Below, piece after piece: positions 1 to 10,678 of a stretch of DNA of 64,000 nucleotides; the stretch's first letter is position 1, and every line of letters begins with the position of its first letter. A program made the translations under genes and the position numbers. This DNA is from Nothopassalora personata. Taxonomy: Eukaryota > Ascomycota > Dothideomycetes > Mycosphaerellales > Mycosphaerellaceae. Below the pieces are notes generated by a model that did no database searches, was not told the origin of the DNA, and saw nothing but the letters and a program-made list of their open reading frames with translations. The stretch is from the NCBI GenBank assembly GCA_033816765.1, contig CM066290.1, positions 2,294,001 to 2,358,000 of the forward strand, given 5' to 3'.

Positions 1-368
1 AGCTCCTCTAACTCCTTAGCGACGGTATCGTCGGTGCGACGCTTAGCTAATCGTAGCTGTTTCCGAAGACGGATCTTACGCATCTTTAGCCGCACCTCCT
101 CCTCTTTAATCCTCTTAAGCTCTAGCTTAAGATTATCGCGCGAATCGCGAAGACGTTCCTACTCCGGACGAGAAAGACGTATATCGCAATCCTTATAGCC
201 TTTTCGAATATAGACCGAACACTTTCTAGACCGAGAACCTACGATACACTTTACTACTACGCCCGAGGATCGAGACTTCTAATAATTCGTATATAGAGCT
301 ATTTCAATACTAGAAATTTTAGTATCATAAGCAAGTCGTTAACGGCGTTTATAAGAGGAAGAAGACAT
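1..368 (-). pseudogene. Antisense zinc-cluster gene of a family-A gypsy element, cut by the window edge
   Basis: This is the 3' part of a gypsy element whose remainder lies upstream of the window. On the minus strand an ATG at 366-368 starts a frame beginning Met-Ser-Ser-Ser-Ser, as in the sister copies at 49407-49934, 25800-26275 and 10679-11239. It then runs into RIP stops, a Cys/Tyr-rich patch, and an Arg/Lys/Glu/Leu-rich stretch that looks like coiled coil. The C-terminal end is off the window. Between its ATG and the LTR at 442 lie a 17-nt hairpin (407-423) and a purine-rich tract. It is a dead copy; its identity rests on alignment by eye with 49.4-49.9 kb. Confidence 0.6.
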
Positions 369-441
369 ATTTAACTATTACTACAAGAAATAATAACGGC
401 TTAAGAAGCTTCGGGACGAAGCTAGGCTAAGAAGGGGATAG

Positions 442-845
442 TGTTACGGAATAATTCCTATAGACCCTAGAATTATAACAACAAGACGAACACGTAACTT
501 ATCCTCCCTAAGCGCTTAGACTTAGAGCGATTAGACTACTTATGCTTAGACTAATTAGACTGCTTATGCTTAGAATAATTAGACTAATTACCGAGATCTA
601 CGAATCTCCTTTATATTTAGGAACGCTAAGAACCCCTTATAGTTTCGAAGCGTTTAACTTACTATTTAATATTACTATTTAGAATACACTATAACCTAAC
701 CTCTACCTTACTACTGCTTAGTCTTTATAAGACAAGACAGCTATTGCTTTATTACTCTCCCTTAACTTCTTATCGGCCCGAGAACAAACCCGATTAAGCT
801 TGTCTTCTTAACTTGTAATATCATTAGGTTATACTAAACCTAATA
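442..845 (+). repeat. 3' LTR of a family-A gypsy element
   Basis: The 404-bp LTR begins tgttacgg and ends cctaata (a RIP form of ...caaca-type ends). It is the same sequence family as 43000-43402 and 50008-50386. A short tandem block rich in 'ttagactaattagac' varies in copy number between copies, so the LTRs differ in length (379, 403 and 404 bp). The partner 5' LTR is outside the window. The flank after it, aaggt, would be one target-site copy. Confidence 0.8.
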
Positions 846-1640
846 AAGGTAAGCTTATTTTCTTCGTCTTCTTTAGTAATTAGGAGTAGTCCTTTCTCTA
901 ATATACTAATATAGCTATTAGCTAAATACTTACCCTTAGGACTAAAAGGATTACGGGTTATTACTACTAATTCTAAGCGTTTATTACCCCCGTAGATTGT
1001 AGCCTATACTATAACTAATATACCCTTACCTTTATCGTACGTTTAGATTATCTTACGGTCTTACTTCTAGTATAGTGTACGGAAGTACTACTTGCGTTAT
1101 TTACCGGATCCTCGCTTAATAGAGCACTTATCTAAGAAGATAAATTACGACTACTATTAGATAGTAAGGTGTCTATATCGTATCATAAATTATAACCTAA
1201 GCTATACTATCTCTTTAGTAAGGGCGGGCCTCTACTTATACTTCTAGTTAGTAATATTATATACCTTTAAAAGTCAATATACTGTGTCTTAGCTAGTTTC
1301 GATATTAAGGTCATTAAAGAGGTCTTTATAGGTAATCTTAGGGTTCTTTCTAACTAAGTTAATTATCCTTCGTTTAATACGACGTAATAGTACCTTCGGG
1401 CGTCTTTTACGGTATCCTAATCGCGTGTAACCGGTATTCTTAAAGTTAGTAATCGTGTCGCGTATAGTAGAATCCGGGATGTTCTCCTTCGTTATAATCT
1501 AGGCTAGTATAGCGCTATAACGCTATGCCCTAATAACCTAAGCTCTTTACGATAGACTTAACTCCTTCAAAGGTTGCCTATTTAAGCCTATAGGCGTAAG
1601 CGGAGTACGTAGTGTTACTATATTATATTATAGTGTTAAA
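846..1640 (-). pseudogene. Decayed Tc1/mariner-type transposase fragment
   Basis: On the minus strand, frames translate to the N-terminal helix-turn-helix part (around 1480-1300) and then to the start of a DDE_3-type catalytic domain. That domain contains a block read as FLDKCSIKRGSGK, where intact relatives have FSDE, so the Asp is kept and the Glu has become Lys. It is followed by a Tyr-Asp-Lys-Gly-Lys-Gly patch. The transposase would cut and paste its own element at TA sites. Stops and frame breaks are of RIP type. The frame ends abruptly at 845/846, where the family-A LTR begins, so the gypsy element probably inserted into it; the last catalytic motif would lie upstream of the window. The family call is from remembered motif shape. 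Confidence 0.6.
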
Positions 1641-2382
1641 GAAGGTAGGTAGAGAAACGTAAAGATACGCGTCTTAAAAAATAACGTAAATAGCGGATAC
1701 TTTTACGTTAGAACTATAAGTTTAATCTTATTTATTTCTCGAAGGTTTACTTTTTACTAGATTTCGCTCGGTTTCTCTTATTTTCGCTTAGTTTTGCTTG
1801 TTTCTACGCCTAAAGTTATAAGTAAGGCGTAGGTATTACTTTATAATCGGTAGGGACGACTAGGTTCTTTAGGCTAAGAGCTATCTAGGCTTATAACCTA
1901 TTAGAAGGTCGGTATAGAGGGGAAGCTAGCCTTAGGATATTAGTTTATAAGCTTTATATAGCTACTTAGCGAAGTACTCTTAGCTATAAAGTAGATATAG
2001 ACTACTATTCTTAGTAGTCACTATCTTAGTTATAATCCTAAGATAGTAGAATACTAGAACTTTTACTTATAACGCTATAAATAACTTGACTATAGCCGTG
2101 ATAGGCTAGGGCCGGACTAGCGGCTCCTAACATAGTTACAATATGCTAGTTTCTAACTATATTAAAATCTAGAACGCTCTACGCGGTCTAGAAGTCGAGT
2201 TATAGAATTAAATAGAGTATTCTAGCTATAACTTCTTACGAATCTACTTCTAAGAATATCTACGGCTACGTAATAGGTTACGTAGTATAGAAGGCTCTAG
2301 GAGTCTATAATCGAATATAAATAAGAGTAGAATTAGCCCTCTAGATAGGTATAAATAATAAAGTAAGTTCTACTACTCTTAC
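1641..2382. other. RIP-mutated stretch without a recognisable gene
   Basis: TA-rich, CA/TG-poor sequence. The stretch around 1682-1712, with a self-complementary look, might include the outer end of the mariner element, but the partner end is not in the window. No coding frame survives. It ends in a (tactac)-rich microsatellite next to the 86-bp insertion. Confidence 0.4.
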
Positions 2383-2396
2383 TACTACTTACTACT

Positions 2397-2482
2397 ACTT
2401 CTCTCAAATTTTGGTCTCGTTCTCGAGACCCGTGTTGCATAGTCTTTGACTCAAATAGCACGTTAATGGAATAATCAATCAA
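2397..2482 (+). mobile_element. 86-bp 5'-truncated copy of the 6566-7328 retroelement
   Basis: This segment is the exact reverse complement of 6566 onward, apart from about two junction bases. It ends in the same tail (aatcaatcaa) and is flanked by a 14-bp direct repeat, tactacttactact, at 2383-2396 and 2483-2496. A shared 3' end, variable 5' truncation and 14-bp target duplications are the hallmarks of target-primed (non-LTR) insertion. It shows no RIP, as expected for a copy this short. The target is a microsatellite, so the duplication is less decisive here than for the long copy. Confidence 0.6.
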
Positions 2483-2554
2483 TACTACTTACTACTCTTA
2501 TACCTACTATTTACTACGATATTCTACGAATACCTACGACTATTATAAGGCTAA

Positions 2555-2752
2555 TGTAAGGGCAGCCTATAGCTAACCCTTATATGTAATGCGGCTATGC
2601 CCGGCTTAGCATACCGCACGTAACGCGTATACGTACACTAGGAGACGCGTATAGCGTCGATAGAAGAAAGTAAGCTTTAGTTTATCTACGATTAGAAGAT
2701 CGTAGGCGTACTATACATTACGACATCCCCTTATAGCCTTACGGCCCTTACA
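2555..2752 (+). repeat. 5' LTR of element D
   Basis: 198 bp, near-identical to 12371-12568; the differences are mainly RIP-type transitions such as tgtaaggg versus tataaggg. The ends are short inverted repeats, tgtaaggg and cccttaca. Confidence 0.9.
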
Positions 2753-3990
2753 GTTCTAAAGCTTCCCTTCGTTATAATCTCTATACACGCTATAGAGCCC
2801 GATCGCGACGTATACGACGGCAAGTTGCCTACGCCGCCCCTAAGCCCTAGAGTATAGCAGTAGGCGCGTCGTGTAGCCTTAGTTGCGAGAAGAGAGGCCT
2901 TACGGGCTAAGATTAAAGAGTAAGAGATATAGCGGGAGATCGAGCGGCTAGAGATCTTACGCGCTATAAGCGCACCGCCTCTAGAGCGTATAGGAGGGAG
3001 GAGAGAAGATTACCTCCCTACTACAACCCCTACCTCTATCTCTATAACTACTAACGATAATATTATAGTACGAGGCGCGGCCGTAGCGCATACGACGCGA
3101 CCGCGTCTAAAAGAGCCGACGCCTTTTAGAGGGGATTCGATAAGGAAGGTAAGGGTATTCCTTCGGGAGCTCTTACTTATCTTCGCCCTCTTAGGCACTA
3201 TGTACGCGATAGACGAATTAAAGGTCCTATATAGGGTTATGTACCTTAGCGGAGAGGTAAGCGAGCGATAGTATACTAACTATAGCGCCGTTAACCTCGT
3301 AGGGTATATATACTAGGACTTTAAGGAGTTCTACCGAGACGTATGCGGCGATCCTATAAATCGCGTACTTAACGTTATGTTAGAGTACGAGATTATAAGA
3401 TAGAAGGATAACTAGATAGCGCGACAGTTCGCGACTAAGCTAGATGTTATAGAGGACTAGTTAGGTAACTACTCGGAAGCGTAACGTATACGGTACCTAC
3501 TAGCGAAGCTTACGCCTCGCTTACGGTCCGCTATCGTTAGCTACTATAATATCCCTACGACTAGAGAAGACCTAGTAGTCCTAGCCTCGCGTATCGAAAG
3601 TACCGAGCGCCGAGGTAGTAGCGGAGGGCACGACCGCGGGTAGTATATACGTCGTAAGCGTAAAGCTAAGGGCGTACATAAGCGGGCCGATCGCCTAAAG
3701 TAATAGAAGTAGAGTTAAGTACCGGGCGCCTCGGGTGCGAGTTAGTAGCGAGACGCCGGTAGCTCGTCTTTAACTAGCTAGAAGTCGAAAGTAGAGTACT
3801 ACGGCTACGGTAGGAAGGGTTACTATAAGACGGAGTACTAGAATAGACACCTATAGAAAGACCGCGACGCGTAAGCGGTTCGTAGGTTAGAAACTATCGA
3901 GGCTTTAACTAAGAAGGGCGAATAGGGAAAAGGTAGAGGACTAGGTAAGGGTCGCTCCTAAGTCCGAGTTTCTATATAGACCCCTTAAGG
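2753..3990 (+). pseudogene. Element D gag, RIP-inactivated
   Basis: Gag would form the cytoplasmic capsid that packages element RNA. The frame has an Arg/Glu-rich, probably helical N-terminal part (about 2880-2990) and a helical capsid-like part (about 3200-3600). Near the end is a zinc-knuckle remnant at 3797-3838 with CX2CX4HX4C spacing, in which Tyr stands at the expected Cys and His positions: TAC from TGC, and TAC from CAC, both RIP outcomes. Many in-frame TAG codons replace Trp/Gln. The start codon is no longer identifiable, so the left limit is only the LTR edge. Confidence 0.7.
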
Positions 3991-6900
3991 TAAGTCGATA
4001 CGAGTCTAGCGCGTTACTTACGAGGCGCCGTCGAGACGCGTAAGGGCTTTCGCGAGGCTACGTTTCTTCTAGATAACGGTATAGATTTAAGCTTAGTGTC
4101 GTACGAGTATGTACTCCGACACTAGATATAGCCTATTAGTAGTATAAAGCTTCTAAATCTAGAGTCGTACGCGTAGGACTAGGGGCATTACTACGGCGCC
4201 TATATAGTTCGCGTACGACTAGCTAACGATGTAGGAGTAGAGCGTATAAGCGACGCTATCTACTATATAGCGCCTATAGGTAGGCCGTTAGTTATTTTAG
4301 GTAGACCCTAGCGGTATCGTAATCGGATAGTAAAGGCCGATAAGGATAACTAGTAGTACTACGGTATAGAGACGCCTACAATTTAGTAGCGTAACGCACG
4401 CGAGTTCCTTAAGGATCTCGAGAGCTTAAAGTAGGTTTATGCGATAAGTGTTCGGGCTATTACTATAGTAGTACCCGAAGGAGAGGGCCCCTCGTAGCCT
4501 AAAGAATTTATAGACTTCCGAGATATATACGTACCTAATAAGTAGGCGAAGCGTAAGATGCCCGACGGGGTTAAGTATACGATTAATCCCGTTAAAGGAA
4601 AGAAACCCCCTTTTAAGCCGCTATACTACTAGTCCTTAACTAAGCTAGAGGCCTTAAAGAAGTACCTTACGTAAGCAATAGAGAAGGGGTAGGTTAGGCG
4701 ATCCATAAGCGAGGCGGGTACGCCTATCCTATTCGTACTAAAGAAGAATAGCGCTCTTAGGCTCTATATAGATTATAGAGGCCTAAATAAGATTATAGTA
4801 AAGAACCGGTACCTACTACCCCTAATTAGTAAGACCTTAGATAGGCTATAGGGCGCTAGGCTCTTTACTATAATCGACCTATAGGATGCCTACTACCGTA
4901 TTCCTATTAAGTAAGGAGACGAGTAGAAGACTGCGTTTCGTACGCGATACGGTTACTACGAATACTTAGTTATGCCTTTTAGGTTAACTAACGCGCTAGC
5001 TACCTTTTAGGGGTACATTAATAAGGCCCTTACTAGGTTAGTAGATAATATCTACGTAGTCTACCTAGATAACATCCTTATCTATAGCGTAACGCGTAAG
5101 GAGCACGTACGAGCCGTACGCGCGGTACTAGAGAGGCTACGAAAGTTCGCCCTATTTACGAACCTAAAGAAGTGTAGCTTCTTCTAGGAGAATGCCGAGT
5201 TCCTAGGATTTATCGTAAGTGTCGTAGGCGTATCGATAGATAGGAGTAGGGTAGCCGTAATCGAGGAATAGCCTACGCCTATAAGTTTTTATAAGGTTTA
5301 ATCCTTCCTAGGATTCTATAACTTCTATAGGCGCTTTATCGAAGGGTACTCGAGGATTGCGAAGCTATTAATAGACCTACTAAAGGGATGTAAGAATAGT
5401 AAGAAGTAAGGGCCTCTTATATAGTCCGCTTACGAGGAGTAAGCGTTCTAACGGCTAAAAGCTAGGTTCCTCGGAGTACCTATCCTAAGGTACTTCGATC
5501 CTTCGTTACGTACGAGGGTTAAGACGGATACCTTAGGTTTTGCGATTGTAGGTATTATCTCTTAGCTATTTAGGACTAAGTAGCATCTAATTGCCTTCTA
5601 TTCTCTAGTAGTAGAGGCATTTAAGCATTAGCGACCGTACCTCGAAGGCGCATCGTATATAGTTTAGGTACTAGTCGACTATACAAACCTATAGGGTTTT
5701 ATAACAGTAAAGTAGCTAAACGGGAGGTAAGCTCGATAGGCGACGTTTCTATAACCTTTCGACTTCGTAGTAGAGTATAGGTCGGGGAAGATTAACCTAG
5801 CCGATACGCTATCGCGACGTAGTAACTACGTACGCGTAGCGTAGTAGACGTCGAACTTACTTCCTACGCTATAAAGTAAGCTATCTTTCTAGAAGGAATC
5901 CCTATTAAGAGAGGACGAGCCTATAGTAAGGCGCGTAACCGCTACCTACGAGAAGATATAGGATAAGGCGACGATAATAGCCGTAGTAGCCTACGAGCCG
6001 TAGGGGACCCGATCGCTACTAGTAAGAGTGTACGCTATAATAATGTAGGGCGGCCTAGGTAAACTACTTACACTACTAATGAAAATCGTATAGGGGAGAG
6101 ACGATAGGTACGTCGTATACTTATCGTAGGCGCCTAGCGAAGGGGACGCTAAGGACTAGTATATAAAAGACGGGTTAGTCTATCGCGGGAACGCGATTGT
6201 AGTACCCGAAGACTATATAGTAAGAGCATAGCTACTCTACATACATTATAACGACCTACTAGTAGGACACTTTAGTAAGGTAAAGACTAAAGAGCTACTA
6301 CGACGTTATTACTAGTAGGAATCACTTAGTAAGGATGTAAGGGAGTATATTAGAAACTATAGGGCTTGTTAGACCTCGAAGGCGAGGCGCTATCGACCCT
6401 ACGGCAAGCTATAGCTACTACCTAGGCTAGACAATCTATAGTAGGAAATTACTATAGATTTTATTACGGACCTACCGCTAAGTAAGCGAGGAGAATGCGT
6501 GTATAATGCGATCCTAGTAATCGTCGACCGCTACTCTAAAATGAACTTATATATTCCTACGACTATTGATTGATTATTCCATTAACGTGCTATTTGAGTC
6601 AAAGACTATGCAACACGGGTCTCGAGAACGAGACCAAAATTTGAGAGAAGGAGAAAAGCCCCGTCGTACCCCCGGACGTAAAAACTCCTTAAAAGATGCG
6701 AGCAACGCTCGCTATTCGAACCGTAAATCGAATATATTGCGGCGTAGTACGCGCGTACCCGGTAGTCGTGTCTTGTCGAGAATTGCGGTTTGTCGCCTTG
6801 CCCCGGGCGAGACAAGTTTTGCGCCCGTGTCTCGTTCTTGTTTTAAAAAGCCAAGCCGGCCGTACCCGTACGCACCGAGCAAAATCCCAAGAAACACCCG

Positions 6901-8225
6901 TTGCCTCTGTTTCAAATCCAGTCGCGTTCTCCGGTCTCGAGTGTAGCTCCTCGGTCGCAGTGGCCTCGCTGTCGTCCCCCCCTCGGCCTCTCTTGGTTCC
7001 AGCCGTGCAGTATACGTGGTTTGCGCCCCTAAACGCCTCTCTTGGTTCCAGCCGGCAGTTTACGTGGTTTGCCGGGACGACAGGTAGACAGCGCCTTCGT
7101 TGTTCGAGCGACGTGTACGCTATGTACGTCGCTTTCCCTTCTCGCAGTTCCGGAGTTCTTGTTTGTAGATTTTGAGCGTATCTCGTTCGTTCGGTTCGTC
7201 CGACCTGTCTTTTCTTGTTTCGAGTCGAGTAGGCTTGTATTTTTCGAGAGAGAGAGTCTTAGTTTCTCTTCGTCGTGACGAAGATACTTACGTCGTCCGC
7301 CGCGTGAAGGCGCTCTCTATAGGACGACTATTCCTACGACTAAGACATACATAGCGGCGGAGCTTACGAGGATCTTACGAGACGAAGTCGTACGGCATTA
7401 TAGTATACTAGCGGGCATAGTAAGTAACCGCGGGTTAGTGTTCACGAGTAAGTTCTAGAGTAACTTCTACTTCGAGGCGTAGGTAAAGCGTAAGCTATCT
7501 ATAGCTTTCTACCCTTAGACTAACGGCTAGACTAAGAGGATAAACTAAACCTTAGAACAGTACCTTCGTTATTACTATAGCGAGAACTAGATAGAGTAGG
7601 CTAAGTAGCTAGCTGTTACTAAATTCGTATATAACAATAGCGTCTACCCTACGCTACGCATAAGCCTATTCGAGATAGCGTATAGTTAGAGACCTAAGAT
7701 TGCCCTAACACCTATAGGATCTCGAGGCGAGATCCGGGAAGGGGAGGTAATAGTAGCGGTAGACTTAGTTAACCGTATACAAGAGATACGCGCTACGCTT
7801 ACGAAGCGTTAGGAAATCGTAGTAGCCGATTAGACTCGCTACTATAATAAGACTTATAAGGCTAAGAGCTATCGCGTAGGCGATATAGTCTTATTATCTA
7901 CGAAGAACCTAAGGTTAGTATTGCCGAAGAAGAAGATAGGTCCGAAGTTTATTAGACCGTACCGCATTATCGACGCTATCGGTTCGTAGGCGTACCGCTT
8001 AGTACTACTAGCCGACTTAAGAATTTATGATATATTCTATATATCTCTCCTCAAGCCGTACGCGGGTAGCGAGAAGGATAGAGGTACTATAGCCCTCGCT
8101 AATAAGGACGGGGAATATAAAGTAGAGGTAGTACTAGGAAAGCGTAAGTATAAGGGTAAGGTGCAGTACCTAGTACGATAGAAGGGCTAGCTAGAAGAGT
8201 ACGATAGCTAGGAGCTAGTATAAGG
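3991..8225 (+). pseudogene. Element D pol: protease, RT, RNase H, integrase, chromodomain
   Basis: Pol would copy element RNA into DNA and insert it. In order: a protease trace near 4070 (LLDNGIDL-like; the Asp-Ser-Gly site now reads DNG), RT from about 4560, RNase H from about 5490, integrase from about 6200, and a chromodomain at about 8110-8220 with the core QYLVR.KG. The RT active-site box reads Tyr-Leu-Asp-Asn at 5062-5073: the second Asp (GAC) has become AAC by a TG-to-TA change. The integrase is split by the insertion at 6566-7328; reading from 6551 to 7343 restores its frame. Dozens of stops are TAG at Trp/Gln sites. The chromodomain in such elements binds histone marks and steers insertion to heterochromatin. 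Confidence 0.85.
6566..7328 (-). mobile_element. 763-bp unmutated non-LTR retroelement or SINE-like insertion
   Basis: A sharp island rich in CA and TG inside RIP-mutated integrase, flanked by a perfect 14-bp direct repeat, tattcctacgacta, at 6552-6565 and 7329-7342. Read on the minus strand it ends in aatcaatcaa, the same tail as 2397-2482. It has no LTR and no terminal inverted repeat. The long target duplication, simple tail and a second, 5'-truncated copy fit target-primed retrotransposition. It contains two near-copies of a 39-bp unit (6986-7024, 7035-7072). No RT domain is visible, so it is either a truncated LINE 3' end or a non-autonomous element using LINE machinery. A tRNA-like B-box (ggttcgaat on the minus strand, near 6720) exists, but no A-box is convincing. 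The short open frames in it look incidental. Confidence 0.7.
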
Positions 8226-9230
8226 ACTCGCGAATGCTACGCGTATAGTAGCCGAATATAAGGCGTTAGCGAAGACGGTATAAGCCGGCGGAAGGATCCG
8301 CGAAGGCTACGCGTATAGTAGCCGAATATAAGGTACCTACGAAGGTAGTATAAGGCGCTAAAATAAGGGCATAGGTTATGCATTTAGGCCTTAACCCTCC
8401 GGTAGCTAGATATAAGAACCTCTACCCCGATAGTAAACTTAGCTATAACTAGTATAGAAGACACTAACCTATAGTATCTTCTATCGGACTAAAAGGCTCG
8501 CTCACTTAGTCGAGTAAACACCCCCGATAGTAATAACATTAGAGAGGGAGGTAAGGAGAGAGAAGAGTAGAGAGAAGAGTATTCATTTTAAAAATAAACT
8601 TTTATAGGCGTACTACGGCGCTACGTAGATAGAACATAGGCGCGTAGTAGGCGGCTAATATACGCGGAGCGCGCGATTACTCGTTATTATCCTCCTTATT
8701 ATCCTCCTTATTATACTCGCCCCGTAGGGCTAGTAGTAAGAAGACCCTATCGGCCGTAGTAGTATCGATGTTCCTAGCCTATAGGAACTATAACTACGGT
8801 TAGTATAGGACACGTATACGACACGTATGTTACTTATAGTACGGCCGAGCTCGAAGAGCCTATTAAGGGCCCTATTCTACTCTTACTATAGAACTACGGA
8901 CGTGGTAGCGGCGGTAGAGGAGGGGGTAGTAGTAGTAGAGGCGCCGGCGAAGCGCACGCGGGTGTCGCCTATACGCTTATTCTTATAGGTAGAGAACTAC
9001 CTCTTAGCCTAGGAGGAGGTTAGCCGATTTATATAGGGAGCGATAGTACGCCGTACACGGCGAGCGTAGGGAGCGCTAGTAAGGCGTAGTACTTACCTCT
9101 AGGATCTACTCGCCTAGCTAGGCGTAGAGCTCGTACTACTAGTCTAGAGCATCCTACTCTTATTTAGTAATAGGGTTACTAAGCCCCTAGATAAGCTTAT
9201 CGCGCTAGGCGCGAGCGGCGCGTAGGCGAG
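8226..9230 (+). other. Element D region after pol, first part
   Basis: Sequence between the pol chromodomain and the insertion of element C. Near 8770-8870 on the plus strand a frame is rich in Cys/Tyr and Arg with C-X2-C-like pairs, compatible with a decayed extra zinc-binding ORF, but spacing and frame are not secure. It continues at 11637 after element C. Also present are a purine-rich tract (8540-8580) and a 'cctccttattat' repeat (8690-8712). Confidence 0.3.
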
Positions 9231-9549
9231 TGTTACGGATCGGTCTGGGGAAGCCCGTAGCCAACCAATCGATGCCAGCAGACCAGCGGATGCACCCGAT
9301 ATGCAGAGTGCTCTCAGTGCTCTCGGGTGCTCTCTCGAGAGAGCAGAGAGAGCAGAGAGAGCAGGAAAGATCACGCCAAGACACGGCACTATATAGACGA
9401 CGCTCTTTTGCAAGTAGATAGGAGCCTCGTGCTCAACTCATTTTAAGTATACACCATATACTGTTTGGAACCACTACCTTCATAACTGATTGAGACATCC
9501 CTGCAAAGATCCAAGCCCGAGTTGTGATAACGTACAGCGGTTCCTAACA
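9231..9549 (+). repeat. 5' LTR of element C
   Basis: 319 bp, base-for-base the same as 11313-11631 as far as I can read. It holds a run of 'gagagagca' repeats (9335-9364) beside a palindromic ctctcgagag, and a TATA-like ctatataga at 9389 that could position transcription of gag. The short open frames across it are not genes. Confidence 0.95.
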
Positions 9550-9581
9550 ACTTTGAGCACCACCACCAGGGCCCTTTGCAT

Positions 9582-10574
9582 ATGTCTGGGAGAGACGCTA
9601 CCCGGAGTCCGTCACGACAACAGCCACAGTCAACTGGCATCACGGAACGAATGAGCGAAATGTCGATTACAGGAAGCAGCAAGAACAACAACACTCCTAT
9701 GGGTATGCTGAACCCATTGGACCACCACCGTGCACCTAAGGTGTCTACGCCGGAGACGTTCGACGGGACCAAGGACAAACTGGAGGCTTTTCAACTGCAG
9801 GTTCAGTTGTACCTTCACTTCAACGCACACCAGTTTCAAGGCGAGGCCAGCAAGGTCTTGTACGCCGCATCCTTCCTACGAGGAAAGGCAGCTAGAGGAT
9901 TCCGACCATACCTCAAGGACTGGCTACACAACCAGGGCGAGGGAGAAACACCGAAAACGGAAACTCGAAAAATTTTCCACGACTACGACGAGTTTGAGAC
10001 GAAACTCGATGATCTATACGGGATACCAAATGAGGAGGTATACGCCGACCGACATATCCGACAACTTCGACAGACTACTTCTGTAGCGCTGTACGCCTCA
10101 GAATTCCAAGGATATGCCGCCGACCTGGAATGGAACGACGCAGCTTTGCGATCGCAGTTCTACCTCGGGCTGAAAGACAACGTCAAAGCCGAACTATCCC
10201 GAAACGCCAGCGTCGTTACGCTAGGGGCGATGATCAAGGCAGCAAAGGAGATCGACGAAAGGCTCCAGGAGTTGAGGTACGACCGACACGTACAGCCTGG
10301 ATACCAGAGACCCGCCGCGGGCGGAAGAGGGGGCTTCAAGGCCAGAAGTCAGGACCCTAATGGTTACGGAGACCCAATGGAATTGGACGTAACGGAACGT
10401 AGGACAGGAAGGGGGCTGAAGAGCAAAGGTTCCACCTGCTACGTATGTGGCGAGCAAGGCCATTATGCAAGGAACTGCAAGAAAAAGAACATAGTTAGCC
10501 GCGAGTTCAACGCAATGATTCGCGAAGAGAATGCATACCAGGAATGCGAGAGCTTTCTCTCGAAATCTGCCTAG
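9582..10574 (+). CDS. gag: Gag of element C (Ty3/gypsy type)
   Basis: An intact 330-aa frame. Gag assembles the virus-like particle and binds element RNA. The ATG at 9582 is the first after the LTR, 32 nt downstream of it; an upstream in-frame TTG at 9576 is not a plausible start. The N-terminus (1-45) is Ser/Gln/Asn-rich and probably disordered. A capsid-like helical region follows (about 50-230; e.g. EAFQLQVQLYLHF, ASFLRGKAARGF). Then comes a Gly/Arg-rich linker and a perfect CX2CX4HX4C zinc knuckle at residues 286-299. The related gag of element B shares the 'FLRG+A' block, so C derives from the same lineage. It ends at TAG with no pol behind it, unlike normal gypsy elements. Codon use and base composition are unlike the RIP-mutated surroundings. 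Confidence 0.93.
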   Translation: MSGRDATRSPSRQQPQSTGITERMSEMSITGSSKNNNTPMGMLNPLDHHRAPKVSTPETFDGTKDKLEAFQLQVQLYLHFNAHQFQGEASKVLYAASFLRGKAARGFRPYLKDWLHNQGEGETPKTETRKIFHDYDEFETKLDDLYGIPNEEVYADRHIRQLRQTTSVALYASEFQGYAADLEWNDAALRSQFYLGLKDNVKAELSRNASVVTLGAMIKAAKEIDERLQELRYDRHVQPGYQRPAAGGRGGFKARSQDPNGYGDPMELDVTERRTGRGLKSKGSTCYVCGEQGHYARNCKKKNIVSREFNAMIREENAYQECESFLSKSA

Positions 10575-10678
10575 CAGAAACGACCTGACGATAAAGGCAT
10601 CAAACAGCGGCTTCTTGATTTGATGACCTAGGACACAGAAGTCAACACTACGACACGGAAAACAGATAAAGGACGAAC

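Noticed and set aside
3010..3198. 62-aa minus-strand ORF in element D gag
   Set aside because: Antisense to the gag trace and without relatives at this place in other elements.
6700..6740. tRNA-like B-box (ggttcgaat) as a sign of a tRNA gene or tRNA-derived SINE
   Set aside because: No A-box, no cloverleaf, and far from the element's 5' end; only noted.
6566..7354. Several ORFs of 60-159 aa in the unmutated insertion
   Set aside because: They overlap on both strands without any domain; the region looks like non-coding element sequence.
9144..9413. 89-aa minus-strand ORF, repeated as 65 aa at 11298-11495, and plus-strand ORFs 9230-9421 and 11309-11503
   Set aside because: They lie in the LTRs of element C, differ only by flank and are driven by the gagagagca repeats; no protein feature.
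9443..10463. Further ORFs over gag (9443-9778, 9630-9839, 9730-10086, 10130-10360, 10221-10463)
   Set aside because: Other-frame shadows of the 330-aa Gag, which has a clear zinc knuckle.
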